Assembly (NCBI GenBank): GCA_004294225.1
Contig: REBA01000009.1
Span: forward strand, 62,001-126,000
Direction: 5' to 3'
Source of the DNA: Cytophagales bacterium
GTDB lineage: Bacteria; Bacteroidota; Bacteroidia; Cytophagales; Cytophagaceae
DNA: 64,000 nt
The notes beneath the pieces are model-generated. The model saw nothing but the letters and a program-made list of their open reading frames with translations, did no database searches and was not told the origin of the DNA. Every line of letters starts with the position of its first letter. The first letter of the stretch is position 1. This document shows positions 17,425 through 25,926 of the stretch, piece by piece. The position numbers were made by a program, and so were the translations under genes.

Positions 17425-17586
17425 AAACATAATCATTATCTCAAACCACATATTACCATAGCTAATAGAGATTTTGATGAAAAAGTATTCAGAAAAATTT
17501 GGGAAGAATTTCAATCAAAAAAATATCACCAATCTATACTATTGAATAATCTTTCTCTGCTCAAACACTTTCAAGACCATTGGTAA
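17425..17586 (+). pseudogene. C-terminal relic of a 2'-5' RNA ligase-like gene
   Basis: On the plus strand, between two minus-strand genes, an open frame without a start codon runs from a stop at 17422 to TAA at 17584-17586. It contains LKPHITIANRDF, then FRKIWEEFQSKKY and LSLLKHFQDHW. HITIANRDF is the second HxT motif region of LigT/2H phosphoesterase family proteins, followed by the usual C-terminal helix and strand. The first HxT half is missing. The rest of the 364-bp gap (17350-17713) holds only a hairpin and a short AATTT tandem repeat near 17678-17702. Confidence 0.65.
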
Positions 17587-17641
17587 ATAATACATAAAGC
17601 TATTATTGAATGAAATCGAGTAAACATAACCTTTAAAGAAC

Positions 17642-17670
17642 AAAGGAGAGCCAATAAATAGCTCTCCTTT
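17642..17670 (-). terminator. terminator hairpin after the thioredoxin-like T9SS gene
   Basis: AAAGGAGAGC at 17642-17651 pairs perfectly with GCTCTCCTTT at 17661-17670 over a 9-base loop. On the minus strand it is followed by TTTGTTCTTT and lies ~45 bases past the stop of the T9SS gene. Confidence 0.7.
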
Positions 17671-17713
17671 GCTTTGCTTTAATTTAATTTAATTTAATTT
17701 ATAAAAAATAAAC

Positions 17714-19417
17714 TTATTCTTTTATAAAAGTCTTATTTAGATTCTTGTTGCCGGGAGCAGATAGGATATAAACCCCAGAAGGTAATTCTGACACGTTGAT
17801 CTCTGTTGAAACTTCAGAGCCATTCGTTGCTTGAGTTTTTACCACTTTACCCTTCATGTCAGTAATTTGAAGTAAATTATTTTTTAATGCTCCAAGAGGA
17901 TACTGAATAGTCAAATTTGAATTGGTAGGGTTAGGGAAAATGTTAATTTCTGAGCTTAAGTTATTCTCCTCTAAACTAGTGATAGTATTATTCTGAAATG
18001 CTTTTAGTTCACGAACCCTTATCTGATCACCACTTTCATAACCTGAGTTTACATTGAAACCACCTATAATTCTGAAACCTCTTAGAGCAGTAGGTTTATC
18101 TAAGTAAAATGTAACAGGAGCATATGGACTTGGGACTTTTTGGCTTGCAGGATAATCAAATGCCCCTGAACCACCGGCTTTACCTTCAGAATAAAATTTA
18201 CCAAATGGAAATTCGTTGAAATAACCATATTTCTCAGCATCCTGCCAAGTAGTACCATCAAAAGTAAGCTGAAGCTTAATATCCCAAATGTATGTACCAT
18301 TAGCTCCCCACCAACTATAATCTAATTTACCTTGAAAGTACTCAAAATGGGTAACATTCTGAACCGTGTTATCCCAAACTACGCCACCACCTTGCCATGA
18401 AGCATATTTAAACGCATTATCTCCATCAACGTAGCTAGTTTTTGCTACTTGGCTAAGTCTAACATCAGTAGAAGTATTATTGTCATTCAAACCAGTTAGA
18501 GCTACTCTGTTTTGGTTTGAGTTTCCTGCTGTCAAATAATCATTGTTCCAGCTATAGGCTTTGCCTTGGGGAGCAATATTTACAAAGCTTGAAGAATTTA
18601 TTATTACTGGCTTTACTACTACTTTGCTAGGATATGCATTTGTTTTTCTAGATTGAGCTCTTACTAATCTTGAGCTTTTTACTTTGAATGGACCTGAATA
18701 TACCGGTGAATCGTCATTAGGTATAGTGCCATCAACAGTATAGTGCAATACAGAACCAGATTCATTATTTACTAATGTAACAGTAGCCTCATCTCCATTA
18801 ATCACAATAGTCATTGTTGGTTTTTTAGCTTGGCTTGAATAAGCAGTAAGTTTACCATCGGTGTACATTTTTAAAATTTCATTTCTGCATTTCTCCCAGC
18901 TTTCGCCTCCTCCACCTCTGGTCATAAAAGTTCTACCTAAACCCAAAACCCACCAATATGGTGTTGAACCTTGCTCATCTGGGAAAAACCATTGATCTCC
19001 AGTACTGTTATAAGCAAATCCAGTTGCATTTTCATAGCCTGTATAAATATTCTTCCAGTCGCCTACATAACCTTTGTCTTGTCCATTCTTAGCAGCATTA
19101 CTGTAGCCCATTTTAGCGGATTGACGAAATTCATGAACAATATAGATAACCGTCATTTTTACCCTATCATTAGGGTTATTTCTCATCCATGATGATAAAT
19201 TAAGATTGGGCTCATGGCAATTAGGACAATCTGTAGTGTTCGTAGCCATCATTACAGGTCGACCTTCCGCTAAAAGATCATCAAGTGATGTAAGCTCACC
19301 ATCTGAATCAAGCATCAATCTGTTAAAAGGAAATTTTTGACCTACTTTCATTGGATTCCAAGCACTAGCAAAGAATACGGAAAGCAAAAAACCTATGGAT
19401 AGGATAATTTTTTTCAT
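17714..19417 (-). CDS. secreted thioredoxin-like multidomain protein with T9SS sorting domain
   Basis: A 567-residue exported protein. Signal peptide to ~19; residues ~25-190 resemble a thioredoxin/peroxiredoxin-like fold with a CPNCHE motif at 64-69 and a YWWVLGLGR-containing region. Residues ~205-270 (LHYTVDGTIPNDDSPVYSGPF) resemble the chitobiase/beta-hexosaminidase C-terminal domain. Residues ~290-480 look like a galactose-binding/discoidin-like beta sandwich (FRIIGGFNVNSGYESGDQIRVREL). The last ~75 residues are a T9SS type A tail. The layout suggests a redox-active module held on a carbohydrate-binding scaffold at the cell surface. Domain calls are by eye, and the function is unknown. 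Confidence 0.7.
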   Translation of the reverse strand: MKKIILSIGFLLSVFFASAWNPMKVGQKFPFNRLMLDSDGELTSLDDLLAEGRPVMMATNTTDCPNCHEPNLNLSSWMRNNPNDRVKMTVIYIVHEFRQSAKMGYSNAAKNGQDKGYVGDWKNIYTGYENATGFAYNSTGDQWFFPDEQGSTPYWWVLGLGRTFMTRGGGGESWEKCRNEILKMYTDGKLTAYSSQAKKPTMTIVINGDEATVTLVNNESGSVLHYTVDGTIPNDDSPVYSGPFKVKSSRLVRAQSRKTNAYPSKVVVKPVIINSSSFVNIAPQGKAYSWNNDYLTAGNSNQNRVALTGLNDNNTSTDVRLSQVAKTSYVDGDNAFKYASWQGGGVVWDNTVQNVTHFEYFQGKLDYSWWGANGTYIWDIKLQLTFDGTTWQDAEKYGYFNEFPFGKFYSEGKAGGSGAFDYPASQKVPSPYAPVTFYLDKPTALRGFRIIGGFNVNSGYESGDQIRVRELKAFQNNTITSLEENNLSSEINIFPNPTNSNLTIQYPLGALKNNLLQITDMKGKVVKTQATNGSEVSTEINVSELPSGVYILSAPGNKNLNKTFIKE

Positions 19418-19496
19418 ATGTATGTAAATTAGGGTTTAATTATTATATAATAAAAATAAGAAAAAATATTTATTATACAATAATTAATTCTTGATT

Positions 19497-20579
19497 TTAG
19501 TTATTCCCTAACAATTGGATTGCCTTTTCGAAGAAAGGATCTCCATTTTTAAAATCATCTTGAGTTGCTTTAACATAGTGGGTAGGTGGAACACCTATCC
19601 TTTCCCAAAGTCTGCCATTAATGTCTAATGTTTTGCTATTCACCAATACATAATTAATTCCATTGGGCAATGTTTTTTCCATTACAATACTCAATGCACC
19701 TCCTGTAGAATCGCCTACTACAGGAAATCCCAATTGCTTTGCCACTAACACGGTATGCTCGGCAGCACTATAACAAACACGATTAGTGATGAATACTATT
19801 CTTTTGTTAGAAAATCTTCCATCTGACGGTACTTTAATATCTGAAGGTATTATAAAATCTTCTCCCTCATATTTTTCTCTAGGGAATAAATGGTTCTTTA
19901 ATGGACCTACTTTAGGAACGTAAGTAGCATAAGGAACTTTAGTTCTCGCAAATAAACGCATTAATTGAAACATTTGAAATAAAAAACCACCGCCATTTCT
20001 TCGCAAATCGATGATAAGGTTATTTACGGAAGAATTGGCACTTAAGAACTCTTCTACAGATCTATTCAATTCTATTTCTGTATTATAACTTCTTAATCCT
20101 ATATAGGCAAATTGATTATTTTTTGCCATAGCGGTAATGAGCACAGTATCTTGCTCTTCTGGGTCAAATTCATCGGGCTGGGTGGTTACATTGACCGATG
20201 TTAAGTATTCAGAGCTAATAAAGTCAAAATTATATTTACTTCTAGGGCTATATTTTGGTGGTTCAGACCAAGCTAAATCTTGATAAGACAAACTTCTATG
20301 CCCATCCATCAATGGTTGCATCATTCTGATGAAGATACCAAACAATGCCTCTGTTTGGGTTTTTTCATTGACCAATGGCCTGTACTTATCATAGTAACTT
20401 TGCCAATCTATATTGTCTTCCTTAAAGAAAGGATACGTTTTGTCCACATCGTTCCAAAATAGCTCAAAATTTCTAACTGGTTGGTTGGCTACTTCATCTG
20501 GAGCTATAAACAATTTTTGGCAAGCCATTATTCCTAAAAAGCTTAGCAAAATAGCAGGTGTATATTTTATTAATTTCAT
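19497..20579 (-). CDS. S41-family peptidase lipoprotein
   Basis: Exported lipoprotein of 360 residues; the signal sequence ends at IMAC (Cys20). The C-terminal-processing-protease fold is seen in NLIIDLRRNGGGFLFQMF, then VFITNRVCYSAAEH with the likely nucleophile serine after CY, then GDSTGGALSIVMEKTLPNG and IGVPPTHYVK. No PDZ domain is evident, so it belongs to the shorter S41 group common in Bacteroidota. It starts 9 bases after the beta-barrel gene and is the last member of the hemL-proC-beta-barrel run. Substrate unknown. Confidence 0.85.
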   Translation of the reverse strand: MKLIKYTPAILLSFLGIMACQKLFIAPDEVANQPVRNFELFWNDVDKTYPFFKEDNIDWQSYYDKYRPLVNEKTQTEALFGIFIRMMQPLMDGHRSLSYQDLAWSEPPKYSPRSKYNFDFISSEYLTSVNVTTQPDEFDPEEQDTVLITAMAKNNQFAYIGLRSYNTEIELNRSVEEFLSANSSVNNLIIDLRRNGGGFLFQMFQLMRLFARTKVPYATYVPKVGPLKNHLFPREKYEGEDFIIPSDIKVPSDGRFSNKRIVFITNRVCYSAAEHTVLVAKQLGFPVVGDSTGGALSIVMEKTLPNGINYVLVNSKTLDINGRLWERIGVPPTHYVKATQDDFKNGDPFFEKAIQLLGNN

Positions 20580-20588
20580 CGTTTGAGT

Positions 20589-21464
20589 TTAGAATACGAA
20601 AGAAAAACTAGTAGTAAGTTGTTGCCTAACCATACGTGTTTCGAGAGGAACAGCAATTCTGTTATAAATCAATTGGTATTGGATGTTCATAGCCAAAAAT
20701 CTGGTGATTAAGAAACGGTATCCTAAGGTACTATTCATTACCATCATCTTTGATAAACCATATGTACCTTTGTCCTTGGATAAGACAAGATAATCTGAAT
20801 TATCGAAATAGAATGGTTTTTGATTAAATTGATAATCTCTTGAAAAAAAACCCAATAGAGATGCGTCTAAATTATAGTAAAATCTGTGTTTGTAATTAAG
20901 ATGATACTCAAGATTTACCTCTGGATGAAAGCTTGTCCAGCGTTCTTCTGTAAGATTTTGATGGTCAAAAATTAAAAATTTCTTAGTTATTCCAGTAGTT
21001 AATAATTTCATACCTGCCCAAATTTGAAATTTACTCGGGGTATTTTTGTTTACTCTAAATAGAAAATTCGTATTAAATTCTAGTATTTCGGATTGTATTT
21101 CGTTGTTTTTAACACCATTCACTGATACAAGGTTAGCTGTATCTAATAGTCCTTGATATTCGAATCCTTTGAACATTTGGGTTTTAGGTCTGAAAGCTTG
21201 GTAATTGAAAGCGAAGCTATACTTTATTGCCTCATTTCTGTGGGAAATACCAATATTAAATATTCCCCCAAGGCCATTGTAAACAAATTTTGAAACCACA
21301 TTATCTTTTATGGTGAGATAATTGATTCCTCCACCTAGAGTAATTTCAGTTTCTTGAGTATTGACTAAGTTATTATCTAATTCGTTAATTTCCTGAGCCA
21401 TGCTTGAGGATAGAATAGAATAAGAAATCAGAAATAGAAATATTTTTAAAGAAATATGTTTCAT
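20589..21464 (-). CDS. probable outer-membrane beta-barrel protein
   Basis: A 291-residue protein with a signal peptide (cleavage near AQEIN, residue ~24) and alternating amphipathic strands rich in Tyr, Phe and Asn, ending in LTTSFSFVF, an aromatic C-terminus typical of outer-membrane barrels. No other domain is seen. It lies 11 bases after proC and 9 before the S41 peptidase, so it is likely co-transcribed. A pairing with the peptidase is plausible, but I do not recognise the family. Confidence 0.65.
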   Translation of the reverse strand: MKHISLKIFLFLISYSILSSSMAQEINELDNNLVNTQETEITLGGGINYLTIKDNVVSKFVYNGLGGIFNIGISHRNEAIKYSFAFNYQAFRPKTQMFKGFEYQGLLDTANLVSVNGVKNNEIQSEILEFNTNFLFRVNKNTPSKFQIWAGMKLLTTGITKKFLIFDHQNLTEERWTSFHPEVNLEYHLNYKHRFYYNLDASLLGFFSRDYQFNQKPFYFDNSDYLVLSKDKGTYGLSKMMVMNSTLGYRFLITRFLAMNIQYQLIYNRIAVPLETRMVRQQLTTSFSFVF

Positions 21465-21475
21465 GAATTTATTTA

Positions 21476-22282
21476 TTAAGCACCTTTTGACAATTCTTTT
21501 GCTCTTTGTTCGGCAGATTTTAGGGCATTGATTATATTTTCTCCTATAGAAGAGCTCTCAAACGAATTAAGAGCAGCTTCAGTAGTTCCACCTTTAGAGG
21601 CGACCATTTTAATCATTTCATCTAAAGATAGTTTTGAATTATTGATAATTTGAAATGAACCTAACATTGTTTGTTTGACAAGCATAGTAGCTACAGCTTC
21701 CTCCATACCCATCTGTTTACCAGCTTCTATCATGTATTTCACAAAATAGTAAAAATATGCAGGTCCGCTTCCGCTAATAGCAGTAACTGCGTCTAGCATG
21801 GCTTCGTCTTTCATAAAGATTGCTTTACCTGTGGTCTCTAATAAAGTATCTACATGACTTATAATAGAGAAATCGCTCCCTGGAGCTACTGTAAATGCGG
21901 TAATTCCAAAACCTAACTGTGCAGGAGTGTTTGGCATTGCCCTTACCACATTACTATGGCTCAACAAGTTGGAAATCTTATCTATCGTTACTCCCGCCAT
22001 AATGGAGAGAACAAGTTGATTTGGCTTCAGAGATAGTTTTAATAATTCAGCTAAAATTCTAAAGTCTTGTGGCTTCACAGCGACAATAATGGTATCATAA
22101 TCAGCAATACTCTCTTGAATAGACTCTTCTATTGCAATACCTAATTCAGTTCTTAGTGCTTCAAGTTTATCATTATGCTTCTCTACTATTAATAAGTTTT
22201 CTTTTTTGATAATACTACTCTGTATAAATGCTTTGGCATAGGTAGAACCCATATTTCCGCCTCCTATAATGGCTATTTTCAT
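21476..22282 (-). CDS. proC: pyrroline-5-carboxylate reductase
   Basis: Reduces 1-pyrroline-5-carboxylate to proline with NAD(P)H in the cytoplasm. The Rossmann motif IAIIGGGNMGSTYAKAF opens the 268-residue chain, followed by VVRAMPNTPAQLGFGITA and the C-terminal dimerisation signature ASKGGTTEAALNSFE. Full length. It begins 18 bases after hemL, so the two are probably co-transcribed. Confidence 0.95.
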   Translation of the reverse strand: MKIAIIGGGNMGSTYAKAFIQSSIIKKENLLIVEKHNDKLEALRTELGIAIEESIQESIADYDTIIVAVKPQDFRILAELLKLSLKPNQLVLSIMAGVTIDKISNLLSHSNVVRAMPNTPAQLGFGITAFTVAPGSDFSIISHVDTLLETTGKAIFMKDEAMLDAVTAISGSGPAYFYYFVKYMIEAGKQMGMEEAVATMLVKQTMLGSFQIINNSKLSLDEMIKMVASKGGTTEAALNSFESSSIGENIINALKSAEQRAKELSKGA

Positions 22283-22300
22283 CGACTTAGTAAATGTTTT

Positions 22301-23608
22301 TTAGATAATTTCTTGTAAAGCTTCTTTATTGGTTAAAATTAAAAAATCTGCAATTTCTTTAGTAATTGCTGTGGATATAAACATACTCTCAAATTGTGAA
22401 GGAGCGAGATACACCCCTCTTTTCAGCATAGCTTGAAAATACTTTCCAAACATTGCTGTATCACAAGTTTTAGCAGTTTCATAATCATTTACCTTATTAG
22501 ATGTAAAAAACAAGGTAAACATAGAACCAATCTGATTGATAGTATAATCTAGACCAAGTGATTGAATGTTTTGCATCATTCCTTTACACAGATACTGGGT
22601 TGTCTCTTCTAATTGGGCATAAATTTGAGGATTTTGTTTTAAAGTAGTGAGCATAGCAATGCCAGCCGCCATAGCCACTGGATTTCCAGAAAGAGTACCT
22701 GCCTGATATACTGGCCCAGCTGGAGCTACACAGTCCATAATTTCTTTTTTGCCACCATAGGCACCTACTGGCATTCCCCCTCCAATGATTTTTCCAAAGG
22801 TGGTCATATCAGGGTAAACTCCAAATAGTTCCTGAGCTCCGCCTAGAGAAAGTCTAAAGCCAGTCATAACTTCATCAAAAATAAATACTATACCTTCTTG
22901 TGTACACAATGTTCTTAGGTTTTCTAAAAAACCTTGTTCTGGTAATACACAGCCCATATTCCCCACTACTGGCTCTATAATGATGGCAGCAATTTGATTT
23001 TTATTATTAGCTACCAGCTGCCTCACTTCTTCTATTGAATTATATTTAGCAGTAAGTGTATCGTTAGCAACACCTTGAGGAACTCCTGGGCTATCTGGAG
23101 TACCCATTGTCATTACTCCACTTCCTGCTGCGATAAGAAAAGAATCTCCATGACCGTGATAGCATCCCTCAAATTTGATAATTTTATTTCTGCCTGTGAA
23201 TCCTCTTGCAACCCTTACAGCTGCCATAGTAGCTTCTGTGCCAGAATTGACCATTCTCACTTTTTCAACGGAAGGCACTATAGAAGTAATTAATTCGGCC
23301 ATTTCTACTTCTCGTTTTCCGGGAGCTCCAAAAGAAAGTGAATGCTGAGCTGCTTGAGTAATTGCTTCTAGAATTGGTGGGTAAGCATGACCAAGTATCA
23401 TGGGGCCCCAAGAGTTGATAAGCTCCACAAAGCGATTACCATCTTCATCTATTAGGTATGCTCCCTCTGCTCTATTGATGAATAATGGATTTCCACCAAC
23501 CGCTTTAAATGCCCTTACTGGAGAATTTACTCCGCCAGGAATAATAGATTTTGCTTTATTAAATAATGCGTTGCTTTTTTCAAAATTAGATATGAATGAC
23601 ATCTTCAA
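22301..23608 (-). CDS. hemL: glutamate-1-semialdehyde 2,1-aminomutase
   Basis: PLP-dependent mutase making 5-aminolevulinate from glutamate-1-semialdehyde in the C5 heme route. It has the N-terminal PGGVNSPVRAFKAVGG, GTEATMAAVRVARGFTGR, EPVVGNMG, the aspartate VFIFDEVMTGFR and the PLP-lysine motif TTFGKIIGGGMPVGAYGG. Its 435 residues are normal. Minus-strand candidate -7 elements TAAATTTG (23635-23642) and TACTTTTG (23644-23651) lie upstream, but lack a matched TTTG at 19 bases. First gene of the proC-containing operon. Confidence 0.97.
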   Translation of the reverse strand: MKMSFISNFEKSNALFNKAKSIIPGGVNSPVRAFKAVGGNPLFINRAEGAYLIDEDGNRFVELINSWGPMILGHAYPPILEAITQAAQHSLSFGAPGKREVEMAELITSIVPSVEKVRMVNSGTEATMAAVRVARGFTGRNKIIKFEGCYHGHGDSFLIAAGSGVMTMGTPDSPGVPQGVANDTLTAKYNSIEEVRQLVANNKNQIAAIIIEPVVGNMGCVLPEQGFLENLRTLCTQEGIVFIFDEVMTGFRLSLGGAQELFGVYPDMTTFGKIIGGGMPVGAYGGKKEIMDCVAPAGPVYQAGTLSGNPVAMAAGIAMLTTLKQNPQIYAQLEETTQYLCKGMMQNIQSLGLDYTINQIGSMFTLFFTSNKVNDYETAKTCDTAMFGKYFQAMLKRGVYLAPSQFESMFISTAITKEIADFLILTNKEALQEII

Positions 23609-23774
23609 AAAAATTAGAATTCAAGATTTAGCTTCAAATTTACCAAAAGTATCTCAAAATAAAGATGAGTTGATAGTATATAATAAGAAAATTTCAAAAC
23701 ATTTTGTATTTCTTCTGATTTGGGAAAAGATTTATAAAAGAAGTTCAAAAAAAATCTTTTTTTTAAAAAATAAT

Positions 23775-23805
23775 TTTGGTTTATAAACAAACATTCCTAC
23801 ATTTG
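23775..23805 (+). promoter_or_regulatory. Bacteroidota-type promoter of tRNA-Glu
   Basis: TTTG at 23775-23778, 19 bases, then TACATTTG at 23798-23805, an exact fit to TTTG-N19-TAnnTTTG. Transcription would begin near 23812, about 23 bases before the mature tRNA. Confidence 0.7.
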
Positions 23806-23834
23806 CATTCCAAATTTGAAGAACATATCAATAT

Positions 23835-23909
23835 GGCCCGTTCGTCTAGGGGTTAGGACGCCAGGTTTTCATCCTGGTAACAGGGGTTCGATTCCCCTAC
23901 GGGCTACCA
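23835..23909 (+). tRNA. tRNA-Glu (anticodon UUC)
   Basis: Full cloverleaf: acceptor GGCCCGT pairs with ACGGGCT (one G-U), D-arm with GTCTAGGGGTTAGGAC, anticodon stem CCAGG/CCTGG around the loop TTTTCAT with anticodon TTC, and TpsiC arm AGGGGTTCGATTCCCCT. The 3' CCA is encoded. A terminator follows directly. Confidence 0.95.
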
Positions 23910-23910
23910 A

Positions 23911-23947
23911 AAAAGGAAGATTTACAAAATTGTAAATCTTCCTTTTT
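23911..23947 (+). terminator. terminator after tRNA-Glu
   Basis: AAGGAAGATTTACAA pairs with TTGTAAATCTTCCTT across a 2-base centre and ends in a T-run (TTTTTT). The hairpin starts within 5 bases of the tRNA CCA. Confidence 0.85.
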
Positions 23948-24238
23948 TATTTTATTACCCTCCTATTTATTCTAATAAAGGCTGATTATATTGAGTATTT
24001 AGTATTGACTAATACAGATTTCAAAAAAACGAATAAACACCCAATTTCAGACACGTAAAAATATAAGCTGAACTATATTTATAATTAGATTATTAATTTA
24101 CATAAAATATTTTTAGGTATTCATAATGTTATCAAAACAAATTTACCTATTTTAGTTCATTCAATAATCAGCCTTTGCTATGACTGACAAACTAAAAATA
24201 TTGCATACAACTAATTGCAATATATACACAATCAGTTG

Positions 24239-24247
24239 CGTTAACAG
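24239..24247 (+). repeat. cassette-like junction motif 1 (CGTTAACAG)
   Basis: CGTTAACAG lies 31 bases before the ATG at 24270. It is preceded by an imperfect hairpin, AACTAATTG pairing with CAATCAGTT (24209-24237 region). The same CGnTAACAG core occurs at 25148 and 25930. Confidence 0.4.
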
Positions 24248-24269
24248 AGATGTTAGGGGCATTTTTGAT

Positions 24270-24797
24270 ATGACACAAAATATTGACATTAAACTTATAG
24301 AGACTTTTGTCTATGACTGTGAAAGGTTATTTTTATTAACTTTTGACAATTCCGAATATGAGATAAACCAGACCTGTTTGACTGTTAGGAAACTGCTTAT
24401 AGATACACCTGGGATAATGGGGTTTTGGAATTCTTTCTTTCAAGAAAAGTTCAAATTATTAAGTGCAACTCCTTCAGACAGGTTTGACGCACAATATCTG
24501 GAGAAGGTTAGACTTTATATTCTGCTGTTGGACATTCTGCCAAATGTTGTAATCACAAATTATACCTCAATAAAATTAAATGAGAATCAAAGACCAAATA
24601 CATATCCAGTAAGGTCACTTGAGATAAAAGTTAATCAGCTAAGTATAGACAAGTATCTAAATGAGGACTTTTTAGTTCTTGACGGTAGTTATATAACCCG
24701 AAAGGATATTTTGGAATATATCGCATATGGACTGGTGCGATCCATTATAACATTAGACAAGATAAACTTAAAAGAATTAAAGCAGTTAATAAGTTAA
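24270..24797 (+). CDS. hypothetical protein, first gene of the GAC-rich block
   Basis: A 175-residue protein of no family I recognise, with no signal peptide or membrane span; it looks helical and cytoplasmic (FVYDCERLFLLTF, LEKVRLYILLLDILPNVV). The frame is open back to an ATG at 24180, but I prefer the ATG at 24270 because the start lies exactly 31 bases after CGTTAACAG, as in the gene at 25179, and the upstream part looks like noncoding hairpin DNA. Aspartate codons are often GAC, unlike the GAT preference of neighbouring core genes, which suggests recent acquisition. The next gene follows after 14 bases. Confidence 0.55.
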   Translation: MTQNIDIKLIETFVYDCERLFLLTFDNSEYEINQTCLTVRKLLIDTPGIMGFWNSFFQEKFKLLSATPSDRFDAQYLEKVRLYILLLDILPNVVITNYTSIKLNENQRPNTYPVRSLEIKVNQLSIDKYLNEDFLVLDGSYITRKDILEYIAYGLVRSIITLDKINLKELKQLIS

Positions 24798-24811
24798 ATT
24801 TTTTCTATGCA

Positions 24812-25120
24812 ATGGGAAATGAAAAATCCGACTCAATGTTCTTCTTTGGACAAAGTTTTAGGACATCTGAAGAAGAAGCAAGACTAAAAAATAATCCTGA
24901 GTTTAGTAAGTTTCTTATGACCCTAGGTGACAGACATAGCTTTGAGTCACTTATGACATTACAAATAGTGCATGAAATTCGTGCGACTGGACAGGTTATG
25001 TTACTCTATGATAAGGCAAAGAATTACCTAATTGACAACCTTCGTAAGTATAAAGACTATGAAAAAAATAGTTATTTTACACTAGTTGATAGAATAAAAA
25101 CACCAGCTAAAAAAATTTAG
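24812..25120 (+). CDS. hypothetical protein, second gene of the GAC-rich block
   Basis: A 102-residue protein, probably cytoplasmic and helical, with SEEEARLKNNPEFSKFLMTLG and IVHEIRATGQVMLLYDKAK. I do not recognise a family. It follows the previous orphan by 14 bases, so the two are likely co-transcribed and might interact; size and pairing are compatible with a toxin-antitoxin or immunity pair, but nothing in the sequence proves it. It shares the GAC/GACA-rich composition of its neighbours. Confidence 0.5.
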   Translation: MGNEKSDSMFFFGQSFRTSEEEARLKNNPEFSKFLMTLGDRHSFESLMTLQIVHEIRATGQVMLLYDKAKNYLIDNLRKYKDYEKNSYFTLVDRIKTPAKKI

Positions 25121-25147
25121 CGGTCATGCTATGACGACACACAGCAA

Positions 25148-25156
25148 CGATAACAG
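25148..25156 (+). repeat. cassette-like junction motif 2 (CGATAACAG)
   Basis: CGATAACAG at 25148-25156 lies 31 bases before the ATG at 25179, the same spacing as at 24239/24270. Confidence 0.4.
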
Positions 25157-25178
25157 AAAATTTAAAATAAGGGCAATA

Positions 25179-25907
25179 ATGAAACAACTTACACTAATTA
25201 TTTTGACAATTACAGCTTTCAATTTATACGGACAAGACAATCCGAAAAAAAATCCTATATCGGACTTCAGGAGAGTTCAAATCGGTATCAATATTTCTCC
25301 TGACATTTGTTTTCGGACAGTTAAAATTAATGACGGCAATTCGTCAAGAGGTTTGTTAATAAATCTAAGAAACGACATGGAAACAATCAAAGTTGGTTAT
25401 ACTGTAGGGCTTAATGTTTGCTTCAACATCAAAAAGTTCGTAGGTTTGGAGACAGGTATTCAATACTCAAACAAAGGATATCAGACAAAAAAAATGAACT
25501 ATGCTTTTGTACAACCCGAGCCGAGTTTGCCTGAGCAATTAAAATTGATTTACAACTTCCATTATATTGATATTCCTCTAAAAGTAAACTTCACAATTGG
25601 TAAAAAGAAAGTTCGATTTTTTACAAGTGTTGGCTTGGTGACTAATATTTTAATCAAAGAAACAGAGACAAGTTTAGTGTATTATTCAGACCATACTGAC
25701 AAAAAAATAAACCCGACATACTTTGATTACAATAAAGTAAATATTTCACCGACAATTAGTGCTGGCATTGACTATAAAATTAACAATAGGATGAACTTGA
25801 GAGTTGAGCCGACTTTTAGATACGGAGTTCTAAAAATTATTGACGAACCAGTGACAGAATATTTGTATAGTAGCGGACTAAATATTAGTTATTACTTTGG
25901 ACTATAA
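25179..25907 (+). CDS. outer-membrane beta-barrel protein (porin-like)
   Basis: A 242-residue protein with a signal peptide (MKQLTLIILTITAFNLYGQD) and the typical Bacteroidota small-barrel pattern: VQIGINISPDICF, KKFVGLETGIQYSNKGYQTK, IPLKVNFTIGKKKVRFFTSVG, then ISAGIDYKINNRMNLRVEP and a final LNISYYFGL. It resembles the OMP_b-brl_2/PorT-like barrel group. An in-frame ATG at 25131 exists, but the start at 25179 gives a clean signal peptide and the 31-base spacing from CGATAACAG. The composition is GACA-rich like the two genes before it. Confidence 0.7.
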   Translation: MKQLTLIILTITAFNLYGQDNPKKNPISDFRRVQIGINISPDICFRTVKINDGNSSRGLLINLRNDMETIKVGYTVGLNVCFNIKKFVGLETGIQYSNKGYQTKKMNYAFVQPEPSLPEQLKLIYNFHYIDIPLKVNFTIGKKKVRFFTSVGLVTNILIKETETSLVYYSDHTDKKINPTYFDYNKVNISPTISAGIDYKINNRMNLRVEPTFRYGVLKIIDEPVTEYLYSSGLNISYYFGL

Positions 25908-25926
25908 CAAAAGAGAGAAAAGCACT

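Noticed and set aside
23400-23786. 128-codon plus-strand frame over the start of hemL
   Set aside because: It is mostly antisense to hemL; the remainder is AT-rich upstream DNA holding minus-strand -7-like elements.
24180-24269. N-terminal extension of the first cassette orphan from ATG 24180
   Set aside because: This part contains an imperfect hairpin and CGTTAACAG, and ATG 24270 keeps the same 31-base spacing seen at 25148/25179.
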